Below, piece by piece: positions 5,193 through 5,538 of a DNA stretch of 5,538 nt (positions are counted from its first letter, which is position 1; every line of letters begins with the position of its first letter). A program made the position numbers and the translations under genes. Origin of the DNA: DASVBE01 sp036375995 (GTDB lineage: Bacteria > Actinomycetota > Actinomycetes > Streptosporangiales > Streptosporangiaceae); assembly GCA_036375995.1 (NCBI GenBank), contig DASVBE010000244.1, positions 1-5,538 on the forward strand. The letters run 5' to 3'. The notes beneath the pieces were generated by a model. The model was not told where the DNA came from. It made no database searches and worked only from the letters and a program-made list of their open reading frames with translations.

Positions 5193-5498
5193 GTGACTGA
5201 GCTAGGCCGGAACGACCTGAGCCAGCAGGACAAGGAGCAGCTGATCCGGCTGCGGTGGCTGTGGGAGAAGAGCTACGAGATCGACTGCGACGGCGGGACC
5301 TGGACGGCCAGGCGGCAGGATGACCCGGACGTGGTCCTGACCGCGTCCTCCAGCCAGGCGCTGTGGCTGGCCATCAAGGACGACAACGCCAAGCGCCAGG
5401 CCCAGACCGGCCGGGGCGGGTACTGGATCGAGACCTGCAGCGGCCCGCCCTACTTCGTGGCCACCCCGCCCGCCCCGCGGTTCCGCAACTCGGGCTAG
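5193..5498 (+). CDS. Small actinobacterial protein of unknown function
   Basis: This 101-residue soluble protein has no signal peptide or membrane segment. The centre, LIRLRWLWEKSYEI (17-30), GGTWTARRQDD (34-44), VVLTASSSQALWLAIKDD (47-64), resembles a pattern I recall from many small uncharacterised actinobacterial proteins. These have a helix with L-R-W, then (A/S)Y-I, then a G-W-A-R strand, then a 'T/L-A...L..aI..D' helix. The domain may be a small alpha/beta ligand- or protein-binding unit, but no catalytic residues stand out. The C-terminal third (GYWIETCSGPPYFVATPPAPRFRNSG region) is less typical and ends in a P-rich tail. The GTG start has a strong ribosome site. The gene is divergent from the short GntR regulator across an A+T-richer spacer, so the two are probably functionally linked. 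I do not assign a function. Confidence 0.8.
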   Translation: MTELGRNDLSQQDKEQLIRLRWLWEKSYEIDCDGGTWTARRQDDPDVVLTASSSQALWLAIKDDNAKRQAQTGRGGYWIETCSGPPYFVATPPAPRFRNSG

Positions 5499-5538
5499 CG
5501 GAGAAGCCGCGGCATCGCGGAATGTCCGAGGCCAGGAG

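Overview
The window is very GC-rich, and its genes use almost only G or C at third codon positions. GTG starts, GntR and XRE-type regulators and a DHA2 exporter also fit a filamentous actinobacterium. The sequence alone does not name a genus. It looks like ordinary accessory or regulatory chromosome: I see no RNA genes, insertion sequences or CRISPR arrays. It holds six intact protein genes and one partial, apparently frameshifted coding remnant at the left edge.

Layout: (1) Bases 1-182 carry an unidentified coding remnant on the + strand whose frame shifts at a run of six C. (2) Bases 183-1955 (-) encode a complete superfamily 2 DEAD/DEAH-type helicase. (3) Bases 1952-2776 (-) encode an XRE-family regulator with an MmyB-type C-terminal ligand-binding domain. 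Its stop overlaps the helicase GTG start by four bases. (4) Bases 2777-2932 form a divergent control region with two 17-bp copies of ATTAC-N7-GTMAT, one next to each candidate promoter. (5) Bases 2933-4779 (+) form a two-gene operon: a SnoaL/NTF2-fold small protein and a 14-TM DHA2-type drug exporter. (6) Bases 4797-4834 form a strong hairpin, probably a two-way terminator. (7) Bases 4840-5067 (-) encode a stand-alone GntR-type winged-helix protein. (8) Bases 5068-5192 form an A+T-richer divergent control region. (9) Bases 5193-5498 (+) encode a 101-residue protein of unknown function.

How the parts may work together: the XRE regulator probably senses a small hydrophobic molecule and controls both itself and the divergent SnoaL-like/exporter operon through the paired 17-bp sites. 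The helicase sits on the same transcript as the regulator and appears to depend on it for translation. The GntR protein and the small unknown protein form a second divergent regulatory pair, with a repeated CGTGCACG palindrome as the candidate operator. These regulatory links are inferred from sequence layout. The protein family calls are much firmer. The features most worth testing are the paired 17-bp sites, the four-base regulator-helicase overlap with no visible ribosome binding site, and the GntR/unknown pair.
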